DNA from: Lachnospiraceae bacterium
GTDB lineage: Bacteria; Bacillota; Clostridia; Lachnospirales; Lachnospiraceae
Length of the DNA stretch: 64,000 nucleotides
Reading direction: 5' to 3'
Assembly: GCA_017521985.1 (NCBI GenBank)
Contig: JAFXAZ010000038.1
Span: forward strand, 1 to 64,000
The position numbers were made by a program, and so were the translations under genes. Shown piece after piece: positions 1 through 10,002 of the stretch; the stretch's first letter is position 1; each line of letters starts with the position of its first letter. The notes below the pieces were generated by a model, which searched no databases, was not told the DNA's origin, and was given only the letters and a program-made list of their open reading frames with translations.

Positions 1-1
1 A

Positions 2-3000
2 AAGCTGAGATTTGCTCTGAATGGTGCTGACATCAGTGCAAGTGATTTAATGGCAAGTGCCTGCACCGACTGGAAAGAGTATACATATGAGCATACTCAG
101 GGAAGTGCAGATACTAAAAAGCAATTAGAAATTAAGTTGTATAATATAGCAGGTGGCGGTTATTGGCTGATAGATAATATTTCTATAGTAAAAATTTCGC
201 CAAAGGATCCGACTATTACTGTAAGTCCAACTACCTTAAGTCTGGAAGAAGAAAAGACGGGTGAACTTATTGCTACGCTTACAGATGAGGATAGTGTACT
301 TGGAGCAACACCTACTTATGACTGGACAAGCAGTGATACAACTGTTGCGACAGTAACTGGTAATGGTGCTACGGCAACAGTTACAGCTGTAAAAGCTGAA
401 GCAAATCCTGTTACGATTACAGTTACAGCAAAGAATGCAGATGCTTCTAAGAGTGTTAGCACAACGTGCAGTGTTACGGTGAAGGTCAAAGAAGATACAG
501 GAGATAAGGATACAGCTATTATTACTAATGGTGATTTTGAAGCAGGCAGTGTAATGGATACATCTACAGATGCTACAGACGAGACGAAACCAGGGCCTGC
601 TGATATTGGAGATAGTGGTTGGAAATGGTATGCCAGTGCAAAAGGAACCAAGTATCAGGTTATTCAGGATACCAGTGATACAGCTAATAGCAGTAAGGTG
701 ATGAAGGTGCTTCATGACGCAACTTTGAGTGGAGAGGCTGCGACTGTTAATGGTACTATCAGATACTCTTATACGGATAAGCTGGAAGATGGTGTAAAAT
801 ATACAGTATCAGCACGCGTTAAGGCTGTAAATGCTATTAATTCATCTGCAAGTGCATCCAAGTTGAGATTTATTTTGAATGGTAAAGCAGCGACGAGTGA
901 CTTAATGGCAAGTGATTGTACAGAGTGGAAGAATATTTCTTTTGTATATACACAAAGTGGTGATGATGCAAAGAAATGCCTGGAAATCACAATGTATTAT
1001 ATAGCAGGTGGCGGTTACTGGCTTCTTGATGATATCTCCATTGAAAAATGGCAGCCGAAGGAGCCGACAATTACTGTAGCTCCAACTACTTTAAGTCTGG
1101 AAGGAGAAAAAACATTTACACTGACTGCATCATTTACAGATGAGGATAGTGTATTCGGAGGAACACCTACTTATGAATGGAAAAGCAGTGATGATACAGT
1201 TGCGACAGTAACAGGTAATGGTGCTACGGCAACAGTTACAGCTATAAAAGCTGCAGCAGATCCTGTTACGATTACGGTAACAGCTAAGAATGCAGATGTT
1301 TCTAAGAGTATTAGTGCAACCTGTAGTGTAACCGTGACAGCTAAGTCCAATATTGGAAATACAGATACATCGATTATTGTAAATGGCGATTTCGAAAAAG
1401 ATGCTGTGATGGCTAGCCCGGTTACAGCCTTGGGTAATTATAAGGCTAGCGCAATTGGTACATATGGATGGGAGTGTGTTCCATATGTAGTGGGAACAAC
1501 CTATCAGATTATTGAAGAACCAAATAACACAAATAATAAAGTATTGGTGGTTACACATGATTCTTCAGTATCTAATAATGTTGCAACCGTTAACGGAAGC
1601 TTTAGGCAGTCCTATGCTACCAGATACCCGAATGGACTGGAAGCAGGCGTGAAATACATCGTATCCATACGTGCAAAGGCTGTAAATGCTAGTAATCCAA
1701 ATGCCAACGAGTCAAATGTACAATTTAATTTGAATAACAAACGAGTTGGCAGCAATATGATGGCAAGTGACTGTACTGATTGGAAAGAATATTCTTTCGA
1801 ATATGTGCAGGAAGGGGCAGATTCCAAAAAATATCTGCAAATTACACCGTGTAATTTAGCGGGTGGCGGCTATTGGCTGATTGACGATATTTCTATTAAG
1901 AAGGCCCCTGTGGTTACGATTGATAAAGCAGAGGTAAATCTTGAAATAGGTTCTGATACAGAAATCTGTGCAAGTCTTACAGATGATGATAAAGTCCTTG
2001 GAGAAAATCCATCTCTAAGCTGGAGCAGTAATGACACAAGCGTAGCTACTGTAGTAGAAGAGAATGGAGCAGTTTCCATAAAGGCAGTTGGTGTTGGTGA
2101 AGCTGTGATTACAGTAAAATCAGCATATGAGGGTGCCAGTGCAGAATGTGCAGTAAAGGTAATACCGAAAAAGATTATTGTGAATGGTGATTTTATTGCG
2201 GAATTAGCAAGCTGGACTACCGGTACAGGTACAGATATAACCTATACCAGTGTTGCAGAAGGACGTACCGACAATGCATTGAAAGTAGCAATAAGTGAAG
2301 GTGCTACCGCAACAGGTACATTTGAGCAGCTTTTGGATGCCAAGGTAACAGATGGATTATTGGTAAGTAGCAGCAAGTATATTGTGACCGCATACGCAAA
2401 GTCGGTAGGTGCTAATAGTGATTCTGCAGTAACAGTATCCTGGTATGATTCTGAGACAGCAACTGCAGTTACAAAAGAAATTAAGGCAGATGCAACCGCA
2501 GATAACGATGGCTGGATTAAGATTACCAAGGAATTCACGGCTGGCGATGTGTCAGCAGCAGGAACCAAGCTTGCAGTACAGGTGTCTAATCTGAAAAGTG
2601 GTTACTGGTTGTTTGATGATATTTCTGTGAAAAGAGTTCCATATGTTTCTGTATCACCGGTAGAAATGAATATTATCATAGGTGAAAGAGCGGAAATCGA
2701 TGCAACCATGATGGATCCTGACTTCATATTAACTACAGGTAATGCATTTGATTACAGCAGTGCTGATGAAAATATTGCCAAGGTAGATTTGCGAGGCAGG
2801 GTAACCGGAGTAAGCAGCGGAACGACTACCATCACTATAACTAATGCATATGATTCAAATTATAGTACAACCTGTAAGGTTATTGTAAGTGCTGTGGATT
2901 TGACAGCTATTGCTATTCCGGATAGCTTAAATCTGTGTGTTGCAGAACAACAGGCACTTGATGTAACCTTTGCACCTGCAAATGCAACTGATAAGAATAT

Positions 3001-3784
3001 AAGCTGGATTAGCAGCGATTCAAGTGTAGCAGCAGTAGATGCAAGTGGTATAGTTATCGGTATTAAGGAAGGTACCGCAACCATTACAGCAACGGGAGCA
3101 GGTAACGTGACGGCATCCTGTAATGTGACCGTACGTAAGAGTACTACGCTGCTTACCAAGGAAGCAGTAATCGAAAGTACCACTTATCAGGAAGTATTAG
3201 GTAGCTTTGTAGAATTTGTAACAAATAATACAGGTAATGAAGCAATCTATTCACTCTATGAGGAGCCGGTTAAGGGTGTTCTTACAGTAGAGACAGATGG
3301 TAGCTTCTCATATATTCCTGTAGATGGGCAGGTTGGTGACAGCGACAGCTTTACTGTGATTGTGAATGCAGGCACAGAGTACGAATTTATAAAAGGAACT
3401 GTGGAACTAGTAGAAACTATTGATGATAGTGACAGCGACAGTGACAGCGATAGTGACAGTGACAGCGACAGTGGCAGCGATACAGATAGTGATACACCGT
3501 CTGACAGCGATACATCATCCGATACAGACAGTGGCGCACCATCTGACAGCGATAGTGATACACCATCCGACAGCGATGCTGATACAGACAGTAATGACGA
3601 GGATGATAATAAGCCAGATAATGCGGAAACTATCGGAACAGCAGGTAATACTGTTGACAGCACCAAGCCAACAGCAGATATCAAGACCGGCGATGACAGT
3701 AATGTGGGACTGTGGTTATTGTTACTGGCAATAGCAGTGGCAGCACTTGGCGGTGCAGGCTATGTCCTTTACAGAAAGAAATGA
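2..3784 (+). CDS. Surface-anchored repeat protein with carbohydrate-binding-like and Ig-like (Big_2) domains, 5'-truncated
   Basis: The frame is open to the left edge, so the gene starts upstream and the first internal ATG (50) is not its start. The product alternates two modules. One is a CBM4/9-like jelly-roll that begins NGDFE and ends with a GGGYWLIDDISI-type strand. The other is a Big_2-like Ig domain with a SSDTTVATVTGNG-type core. Each occurs three to four times, followed by two further Big_2 copies near 2640-3140, an Asp/Ser-rich linker at 3421-3600, and a C-terminal KTGD motif, hydrophobic helix and RKK tail. This resembles the C-terminal sorting signals common in Clostridia, although a clear LPXTG is absent. 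It probably binds glycan at the cell surface. The lyase 14 bases downstream suggests a shared substrate. The near-identical DNA repeats could promote length variation. Enzymatic domains, if any, lie upstream of the window. Confidence 0.8.
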   Translation, partial: KLRFALNGADISASDLMASACTDWKEYTYEHTQGSADTKKQLEIKLYNIAGGGYWLIDNISIVKISPKDPTITVSPTTLSLEEEKTGELIATLTDEDSVLGATPTYDWTSSDTTVATVTGNGATATVTAVKAEANPVTITVTAKNADASKSVSTTCSVTVKVKEDTGDKDTAIITNGDFEAGSVMDTSTDATDETKPGPADIGDSGWKWYASAKGTKYQVIQDTSDTANSSKVMKVLHDATLSGEAATVNGTIRYSYTDKLEDGVKYTVSARVKAVNAINSSASASKLRFILNGKAATSDLMASDCTEWKNISFVYTQSGDDAKKCLEITMYYIAGGGYWLLDDISIEKWQPKEPTITVAPTTLSLEGEKTFTLTASFTDEDSVFGGTPTYEWKSSDDTVATVTGNGATATVTAIKAAADPVTITVTAKNADVSKSISATCSVTVTAKSNIGNTDTSIIVNGDFEKDAVMASPVTALGNYKASAIGTYGWECVPYVVGTTYQIIEEPNNTNNKVLVVTHDSSVSNNVATVNGSFRQSYATRYPNGLEAGVKYIVSIRAKAVNASNPNANESNVQFNLNNKRVGSNMMASDCTDWKEYSFEYVQEGADSKKYLQITPCNLAGGGYWLIDDISIKKAPVVTIDKAEVNLEIGSDTEICASLTDDDKVLGENPSLSWSSNDTSVATVVEENGAVSIKAVGVGEAVITVKSAYEGASAECAVKVIPKKIIVNGDFIAELASWTTGTGTDITYTSVAEGRTDNALKVAISEGATATGTFEQLLDAKVTDGLLVSSSKYIVTAYAKSVGANSDSAVTVSWYDSETATAVTKEIKADATADNDGWIKITKEFTAGDVSAAGTKLAVQVSNLKSGYWLFDDISVKRVPYVSVSPVEMNIIIGERAEIDATMMDPDFILTTGNAFDYSSADENIAKVDLRGRVTGVSSGTTTITITNAYDSNYSTTCKVIVSAVDLTAIAIPDSLNLCVAEQQALDVTFAPANATDKNISWISSDSSVAAVDASGIVIGIKEGTATITATGAGNVTASCNVTVRKSTTLLTKEAVIESTTYQEVLGSFVEFVTNNTGNEAIYSLYEEPVKGVLTVETDGSFSYIPVDGQVGDSDSFTVIVNAGTEYEFIKGTVELVETIDDSDSDSDSDSDSDSDSGSDTDSDTPSDSDTSSDTDSGAPSDSDSDTPSDSDADTDSNDEDDNKPDNAETIGTAGNTVDSTKPTADIKTGDDSNVGLWLLLLAIAVAALGGAGYVLYRKK

Positions 3785-3798
3785 TAGGAGGAGAGAGC

Positions 3799-6700
3799 AT
3801 GAAAGATGAACTTGTACAATTTATGCGAAAGTATAAAATTGCGTTATGTGCAGGTATTACCTGCGTTCTGGTGCTTGTTGCAGTGGCAGTAGGTATGCGA
3901 GGTGCAGTAACGGCTCGGGCAGAAGATTTAGCAACCTCCGTGCTCCAAATGCTTGAAGGTAAAGAGCATCCTTATGTATTTGCAAATGAAGCATATGCCG
4001 ATGAGCTTGTTGAACTAAAGGATAATCCGTATTATACAGCGGCATATACATGGGTTTATAACAAGGCTAAAGAAGAATTACCGGCTCAGCCGGAGGGTGG
4101 TTATCTTTCCGATCCTATCAGTCGCCAGTTGGAGGCAAAGGCCTTTATGTATATGCTGGGTGAGTTGAGCGAAAAGGAAGCCTTAGAGGCTGTAGAATAC
4201 ACCATTGCGTATACCAGAGAACCGAAAACTGCCAAAACAGATTCTATAGCTAAGTATAAGGACTTTGGTAATAATGCTATTCAGACAGGATCTTTGGTGT
4301 ATGACTGGTGTTATGATCTTATGTCAAATAGTCAGCGCAAGGAACTGGCAGCAAATATCAGAAATCAAATGTACGCATCTGTTCAGCCATGTACTCCGGA
4401 CAATGTGGAAACATGGTCAGAGGTAGGTGGTAAGGCAGTAGGACAGCCTCTTATTTATAATAGCATTGGAGCACTTGCATTGTATGATGCTTATCCGGAG
4501 ATATATAATGCGATAATGCCGAAGGTTTTGGGAAGTATGGCTGAGGCAGTAAAAATTTACGGAGAAGCAGGAGCATTATCTGATGGTTCTATTTCATATA
4601 CCAGAGATTATTATGCATATGTCGTTGCTATGTTGTTAGACAGACTGGGATATGATTATGAGGTGTATTATGGCAATCAGCTAAATATTGGTTACAAAAT
4701 GCTTTATTCCCGTATTCCTTATGGTGCACTTGTAACACAGGGAGATGATTTTGACCATAAAGACTATATCATCGGACGCTATTTAAACAAAAATGAAACG
4801 AAGATGGATATGTCCATTCTGAGTACAATGTATTCAGATCCATATATGAAGTTTCAGTATTTTAAAGAGAATAACAATATGTCTACGTTGTTTTCACTGT
4901 TGCTTTATTCTAATACGGTAGAGCCAAAGCTTCCGGATGACTTACCATTGGCATATGAAACAGGCAGTCCTAGAAGTGAAGTGCTGGTAAGAACCTCTTG
5001 GCAGGATGGATTGGATTCTCCGGCAGTAGTTGCTTATATGAATATGCATAATCGCAGAAGCGGTGACCATGACCATGCACAAGTAGGCGATTTCCAGTTG
5101 TATTACAAAGGACCTTTAACCAGACCGGCTGGTATATATACCGGTGGTAACTGGGGCTATGAACACTGGAGAAATTATCTGGTTAGAAGTATTTCAGCAA
5201 ACTGTGTAACGGTTTATGACGATAGTGAAGTCTTTACTTATTATGATGGCAACAGAAAAGCAGAGGCTAATGATGGTGGTCAGAAGATGGCAGTCTTGAA
5301 ATCAGGTCTCGCAGAGAATATGGCTGACGATAATCTGGTGGCAGTAACCGAGGCTAGCTTTATCGGACCAAATGAAAATACCCCTGCATTTTCTTATATG
5401 AAGGGTGATATTACCAACGCATATTCTTCAAATAAGATGGCAAGCTATAAGCGTGCTATGGTATTTATGGATACCTTTAATGAAGAATATCCGGGTGTTA
5501 TGGTAGTGTTTGACAGAGTAGTTTCCACTAACAAGGATTTTCCAAAGAAGTGGCTTCTGCAGGCAGTAACAGAGCCGCAGATTACAGGCAATCAGATTAC
5601 TATCGTGAATACCGAGGATGGTTGTAATGGAAAACTGGTAAATTACACGCTGTATCCGGAAAATGTGACCATAGATAAAGTTGGCGGCGTAGGTAAATAT
5701 ATTTCTGATGGTCAGGAATGGGCACAGGCTTATGATGCATCTATGTCAAAATCTTATGTAGGTGGATGGAGATGTGAGGTGGCACCTGCTACCGCGGCTA
5801 CAGAGGATATTTTCCTTAATGCTATGTATGTAACGGATGCGGATGGAAATGCAGCAGACCTTCCTATGATTTCAGAGGAAACAGATAAGTTTATGGGTGT
5901 TACTACGCTTGACAGAATGGTTATGTTCTCAAAGAGTGGAGAAAAGGTTAGCACAGCATTCAATATTACAGTAAGAGACAATGGATATGAAAATATGATT
6001 TGCCTTATAACAGATGTTTCTACCGGTAAATGGAATATATCCGGAAATGATATTTCCTATGTAGCGGAAGCGACTGAAAAGGATGGTTGTCTTGTATTTA
6101 CAGTAAAACCTGGTGAGTATACCATTACTCCGGCTAATATAGGTGCAGAGACAACGGAATTTATCTGGGATGAGGCAGAGAAGGAAGAAATCGGTGATTT
6201 TGCGGTAAAAGTAGGTTCAACCTATACTTATGTAAAGAGTCCGAACAGACTGGTAAATGGTAAGCCATATATTGCAATTGCTGACTTTATGGAAAAATAT
6301 TGTGGTGCAACCACAAAGATGGACGGGAAAACGTTGGAGATTACCTTAAAGGACGGAAGAGTTGTTACATTGAATGCCGGAAGCAAGGAGTATATGATTA
6401 ACAATATGCAGGAAACTCTTGATTATAAGCCGTTCTTAAGCGCAGATGGTACCTTCTATCTGAATTGTAGTGGTATATCCAGAAAACTGGGCTTTAATGC
6501 TTCTTATGTAGATGCGGCAAAGGTGTTGTACGTTACTATATTTAATGAGGGTGCATTAGAAGGTGTAGATCAGAGCAAAGTGCTTTGGCCGATATCTATT
6601 ACAGCAAGTACAGATGATGGTAACGTGCCGGATAATACTATAGACCGTGACCTGGGTACCAGATGGTCTTCTGTAGTAGCAGATGGAGAATGGATTTGCT

Positions 6701-6990
6701 TTGACCTTGGAGCTGAAATGGATCTCAGTTCTGTGCAAATTGCTTTCTATAATGGTGCAAAGAGAAATTGGATGTTTGATATTCAGGTTTCTAATGATGG
6801 AGTAACTTTTACAGATGTATTAACAGACCAGAGAAGCTGTGGTACTACTGTAAATCCGGAAACCTTTGCATTACCTGCAGGTACGAAGGCGAGATATGTA
6901 CGTTATATAGGACACGGAGTAGATGATAGTGCTACAGGTAACTTTGTTGGTTTCTACAGCTCCATTACAGAGTTTATTATCAATGAATAG
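3799..6990 (+). CDS. Secreted heparinase II/III-family polysaccharide lyase with C-terminal F5/8 (discoidin) domain
   Basis: The ATG at 3799 is preceded by AGGAGG and gives 1063 residues; an in-frame start 87 bases upstream overlaps the previous gene and lacks a site. A signal peptide or anchor helix covers about residues 15-33. An alpha-helical toroid region (about 50-390) is followed by a heparinase II/III-like beta domain whose HDHAQVGDFQLYY segment (about residues 424-436) contains the metal and catalytic-region histidines typical of the family. Residues about 800-913 resemble a copper-amine-oxidase N-like stalk domain, and about 930-1062 an F5/8 type C carbohydrate-binding domain (RWSS, FDLG, VRYIGHG). 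The likely role is beta-elimination of uronic-acid-containing polysaccharide outside the cell. The exact substrate cannot be read from the sequence. It is 14 bases downstream of the surface repeat protein, so an operon is likely. Confidence 0.85.
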   Translation: MKDELVQFMRKYKIALCAGITCVLVLVAVAVGMRGAVTARAEDLATSVLQMLEGKEHPYVFANEAYADELVELKDNPYYTAAYTWVYNKAKEELPAQPEGGYLSDPISRQLEAKAFMYMLGELSEKEALEAVEYTIAYTREPKTAKTDSIAKYKDFGNNAIQTGSLVYDWCYDLMSNSQRKELAANIRNQMYASVQPCTPDNVETWSEVGGKAVGQPLIYNSIGALALYDAYPEIYNAIMPKVLGSMAEAVKIYGEAGALSDGSISYTRDYYAYVVAMLLDRLGYDYEVYYGNQLNIGYKMLYSRIPYGALVTQGDDFDHKDYIIGRYLNKNETKMDMSILSTMYSDPYMKFQYFKENNNMSTLFSLLLYSNTVEPKLPDDLPLAYETGSPRSEVLVRTSWQDGLDSPAVVAYMNMHNRRSGDHDHAQVGDFQLYYKGPLTRPAGIYTGGNWGYEHWRNYLVRSISANCVTVYDDSEVFTYYDGNRKAEANDGGQKMAVLKSGLAENMADDNLVAVTEASFIGPNENTPAFSYMKGDITNAYSSNKMASYKRAMVFMDTFNEEYPGVMVVFDRVVSTNKDFPKKWLLQAVTEPQITGNQITIVNTEDGCNGKLVNYTLYPENVTIDKVGGVGKYISDGQEWAQAYDASMSKSYVGGWRCEVAPATAATEDIFLNAMYVTDADGNAADLPMISEETDKFMGVTTLDRMVMFSKSGEKVSTAFNITVRDNGYENMICLITDVSTGKWNISGNDISYVAEATEKDGCLVFTVKPGEYTITPANIGAETTEFIWDEAEKEEIGDFAVKVGSTYTYVKSPNRLVNGKPYIAIADFMEKYCGATTKMDGKTLEITLKDGRVVTLNAGSKEYMINNMQETLDYKPFLSADGTFYLNCSGISRKLGFNASYVDAAKVLYVTIFNEGALEGVDQSKVLWPISITASTDDGNVPDNTIDRDLGTRWSSVVADGEWICFDLGAEMDLSSVQIAFYNGAKRNWMFDIQVSNDGVTFTDVLTDQRSCGTTVNPETFALPAGTKARYVRYIGHGVDDSATGNFVGFYSSITEFIINE

Positions 6991-7052
6991 AAGATAGTAA
7001 AAGATGTTCAAAATTTGAATAAAGATTGCCTACTATCGCCCAAAATAATCAG

Positions 7053-7100
7053 ATATCCCTGCCTTTTCAAAAATTGTCTATTTACGAATGGCAGGGATAT
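7053..7100. promoter_or_regulatory. Inverted repeat between the lyase and the AraC regulator
   Basis: ATATCCCTGCC at 7053-7063 is perfectly repeated in inverse at 7090-7100, with a 26-base loop. No U-run follows on either side, so it is a poor intrinsic terminator. It may be a processing or weak termination hairpin, or an operator. The remaining bases of this 221-base gap show nothing else clear. Confidence 0.4.
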
Positions 7101-7211
7101 GAGAGATAATAGACATGTAAAGTTAACTTTTAGAACAAGGATATTTACGTAACAATATAAACAAATACAAAAGTGACTGGTAAAGCTATGTCATAGAATA
7201 GTGAGGGAAAT

Positions 7212-9329
7212 ATGCGTAGAGTTGAAAGAAAGATTTTTAAACGATTTGCTTTGAGTTTTCTTATTGTTCTGGTTTTGCCGGTCACTGTTTTTGTATTCTT
7301 CTTTTTGGATACCTATCAGGATTACTTTCGGAAAAGAATAGAGGAACAGGCAAAGAACACATTGGAGGCTACTGCAAGAGAATTAGATCGCCAGATAGAA
7401 GGACTGCATGCCATTGTAGAGTATGATTCTTTGTTGCCTTTTATGGAGCCTTATATGATAGCCAGAGACCTTACGGGCAAGAATGTAACTACCATGTTGA
7501 TGTCTGAGGAGGCTGTACATGCAATCGTGGATAATGTACGTTACTATAATCTGCTGCAGCCGAATAGAATATATACCTCTTCCGGAACGTACTCTGTCAA
7601 ATATTTTGCAAGTCTGGTCATTAAGGTGAAGGAACCGGAGGAAATCATTCAAAGCTGGAAGAGTATTGATAGTGAAGGATGGCTCTTGTGGGAACAGAAT
7701 GACGTGCAGGAAGAAGGTGGAGATAATCTTCAGTATGTTATCAAAAATAAATCCGGTGAGTGGTGGATTTTTACTATCTCCTTAGAGGAGCTTCAGAGTG
7801 TTATTGAAGAGAAAAATGCCATAACCACATTTATGGATCATGAAGGAAATACTCTTTATCTTTCCGAAGGGGAATTGGCAGCTGATAAGGGTGTTTGTAT
7901 AGAAATTTCTGTAGAGTCAGCAAATAATTATTTTAAACTGACAAGAACCATCAGCGAAAAAAGTCTGTTTCAAGAAGTGGAGGTTTTACAGGATCGTTTT
8001 CTTGTGTTGACAGTACTGATTTTGTTGTCAGGATTTGCTTTGGTACTGATGTTGACCTTTTATAATGAACATCCCATACGTAAATTGCTGGGTGTGTTCA
8101 GGGAAAAAGTACAGGATATACCCGAATCAGTTCATGGTTTGGATGTATTTATGTTTACCTTAAATGATATGGAAAAGAGGCTGGAGGCATTAAATTGTAA
8201 GCAGACCAGGGAACGCCTGATGCTTCAGCTGATTTTTGGGAATAATTGTGATAATAAACATTTTCGTAAAGCATTGGAGGAAGCCCATGTTTTTCCTCAT
8301 GCACAATGCTATAGAGCTGTTGTAGCTGTTATGGAAAAAGAGGATTACAAGGATAAGCTGGGGCTTTATCTGGAGATGCTTGTGGAAAATGCGTATGAAT
8401 TTTATGTGTTTGACAGCTTTTACGGAAATGTGGTTGTAATTTTATTTGGTATGCCTGAGGAGGCAGAGCATAATCTTGAAAAAGAGCTTAACAAGGTGGC
8501 AGATGCGATTGAAAGCAATTTGGACGATAATATTTCGTTTTGTGTGGGCAAGTGCTATAATAGATTAGACGAAATTTGTCTGTCCTATAAGGAGGCCACC
8601 CTGTGCAGCATGAATATAGAGCATGAAAAGGGGAAAAAGGTTATTTATTATAAAGAAATTCCCGGAGAAGAAAAGAAGCTGCAATATCCTACTGAAGAAT
8701 TGCATATGCTTTACGATGCCTTGATAGATATTGATTTTAAGAAAGCAAGCATGCTGACGGATGTACTTCTGGGGATTTTGGAAAGTAATAGTGATAATCG
8801 TTTTATCAGTGTTTCTTTATACTATGATGTGTTGAACACTTATTACAGAGCCAGAGCAAAATTGGAAGCGGATGCAGAATTTGTTTCTTTGGATCTAGAT
8901 TTATTAAATGTGCATGATGTGCAGCCAGCACCGCAGATGATTTTTAACATCAGAGAGCAGTTCCAATTGTACATCGACAGTATCGAAGAAACCAAAAAGA
9001 AAACCAATATTATTCCGGAGATTATCATGTTTATTGATACCAACAATGCAATTTGTGATTTGACAGTCAGCATGGTTGCAGATTATTTCGATATATCTAT
9101 TTCAAATTTGAGTCATCAGTTTAAGGCTCAGATGAACTGCACGATATCTGAATATATAACGGAGAAGAAATTTTGTTATGTATGCAAACTTTTGGTTGAA
9201 ACGGAGTACAGTGTACAAGAAATTGCAGAGAAGGCAGGGTATAGTCAGGCCAATAGTTTTATCAGGAAATTCAGGCAGAAATATGGCATGACGCCTATCG
9301 AATACAGGAAATCCAAAAGGAGTGAGTGA
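7212..9329 (+). CDS. Membrane-anchored AraC-family transcriptional regulator (extracellular sensor)
   Basis: This 705-residue protein has a transmembrane helix at about residues 12-31, an extracytoplasmic sensor region (about 32-260, Cache-like by position) and a second helix at about 262-284. A cytoplasmic middle region leads to a C-terminal AraC/XylS double helix-turn-helix (about 600-702, with SVQEIAEKAGYSQANSFIRKF and a closing MTPIEYR). This architecture is typical of one-component regulators in Firmicutes that sense oligosaccharides outside the cell and activate adjacent glycan-use genes. Its position directly after the surface protein and lyase suggests it controls them. The ATG at 7212 has GAGGGAAAT upstream. 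Confidence 0.88.
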   Translation: MRRVERKIFKRFALSFLIVLVLPVTVFVFFFLDTYQDYFRKRIEEQAKNTLEATARELDRQIEGLHAIVEYDSLLPFMEPYMIARDLTGKNVTTMLMSEEAVHAIVDNVRYYNLLQPNRIYTSSGTYSVKYFASLVIKVKEPEEIIQSWKSIDSEGWLLWEQNDVQEEGGDNLQYVIKNKSGEWWIFTISLEELQSVIEEKNAITTFMDHEGNTLYLSEGELAADKGVCIEISVESANNYFKLTRTISEKSLFQEVEVLQDRFLVLTVLILLSGFALVLMLTFYNEHPIRKLLGVFREKVQDIPESVHGLDVFMFTLNDMEKRLEALNCKQTRERLMLQLIFGNNCDNKHFRKALEEAHVFPHAQCYRAVVAVMEKEDYKDKLGLYLEMLVENAYEFYVFDSFYGNVVVILFGMPEEAEHNLEKELNKVADAIESNLDDNISFCVGKCYNRLDEICLSYKEATLCSMNIEHEKGKKVIYYKEIPGEEKKLQYPTEELHMLYDALIDIDFKKASMLTDVLLGILESNSDNRFISVSLYYDVLNTYYRARAKLEADAEFVSLDLDLLNVHDVQPAPQMIFNIREQFQLYIDSIEETKKKTNIIPEIIMFIDTNNAICDLTVSMVADYFDISISNLSHQFKAQMNCTISEYITEKKFCYVCKLLVETEYSVQEIAEKAGYSQANSFIRKFRQKYGMTPIEYRKSKRSE

Positions 9330-9330
9330 T

Positions 9331-9900
9331 ATGGATTCAATGTGGAATTTGATATTGGTAAATAAGGAGCATCCATTGCCGAAAGATTTTCAGGTAAAAT
9401 TGACCACATTGCCAAATGGGGAAGCCGTGGATACAAGAATTTATCCGGCCTTGATGCAATTACTCCATGCGGCGGAAGCAGATGGGATTGCTTTGTATGT
9501 ATCCTGTGGGCATCGCTCATATCAGGTACAAGAGCTGCTTGTTGATATTAATATTCAAAATAGAATAAAAAGAGGTCTTTCCGAGAAAGAAGCTGTGGAG
9601 TATGTTAAAAAGCTTGTGGCAGCTCCGGGAGAAAGCGAGCATCAGCTGGGGCTTGCAGTCGATTTTCAGGCAGACGCTGCCAAAAGCACAAGTGCTGAAA
9701 TTTATGAATGGCTTGCGCTGCATGCTCATATGTATGGTTTTATTCTGCGTTATTCGGAGGAAAAGGTTGATATTACCGGATTTCGTTATGAACCGTGGCA
9801 CTTCAGATATGTTGGGATAGAAGTGGCCAAAGTGATTTATGAGAAGGAGCTATGCTTAGAGGAGTATTTGGAAGAAAAATATGGCAGTAAAGAATCCTAA
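9331..9900 (+). CDS. VanY-type D-alanyl-D-alanine carboxypeptidase (peptidase M15B)
   Basis: The M15B zinc-peptidase signatures are present in order: SCGHRSYQVQ (counterpart of the S-GYRS substrate loop), ESEHQLGLAVDF (zinc-binding His and Asp) and EPWHFRYVG (catalytic Glu, zinc His). The family removes the terminal D-Ala of peptidoglycan stem peptides. I chose the ATG at 9331 over one at 9322 because AAAGGAGTGAG at 9316-9326 fits it. The product is then 189 residues and only one base separates it from the AraC gene stop. No signal peptide or membrane helix is visible, which is unusual for an enzyme acting on cell-wall stems; cytosolic muropeptides or export by another route are possible. Confidence 0.82.
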   Translation: MDSMWNLILVNKEHPLPKDFQVKLTTLPNGEAVDTRIYPALMQLLHAAEADGIALYVSCGHRSYQVQELLVDINIQNRIKRGLSEKEAVEYVKKLVAAPGESEHQLGLAVDFQADAAKSTSAEIYEWLALHAHMYGFILRYSEEKVDITGFRYEPWHFRYVGIEVAKVIYEKELCLEEYLEEKYGSKES

Positions 9901-9928
9901 GTTTATGTTTACAAAAAATTTACAAATT

Positions 9929-9944
9929 GGACGATATATCGTCC
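9929..9944. promoter_or_regulatory. Perfect 16-bp palindrome upstream of the Rpn-family gene
   Basis: GGACGATATATCGTCC reads the same on both strands and lies about 60 bases before the next start codon. Its placement suggests an operator, but no binding protein can be named. Confidence 0.4.
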
Positions 9945-10002
9945 ACATTCGATGAAAAAGTATGCTATGATATCCTTGTAAAAAATAACAAGGAGGCGTA
10001 TT

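Noticed and set aside
3256-3684. 142-residue minus-strand ORF of Ser/Leu repeats
   Set aside because: It is the complement of the Asp/Ser-rich linker of the surface protein; repeats keep several frames open.
3640-3784. Classical LPXTG sorting signal
   Set aside because: The C-terminus has KTGD, a helix and a basic tail, but no LPXTG; described as a variant anchor only.
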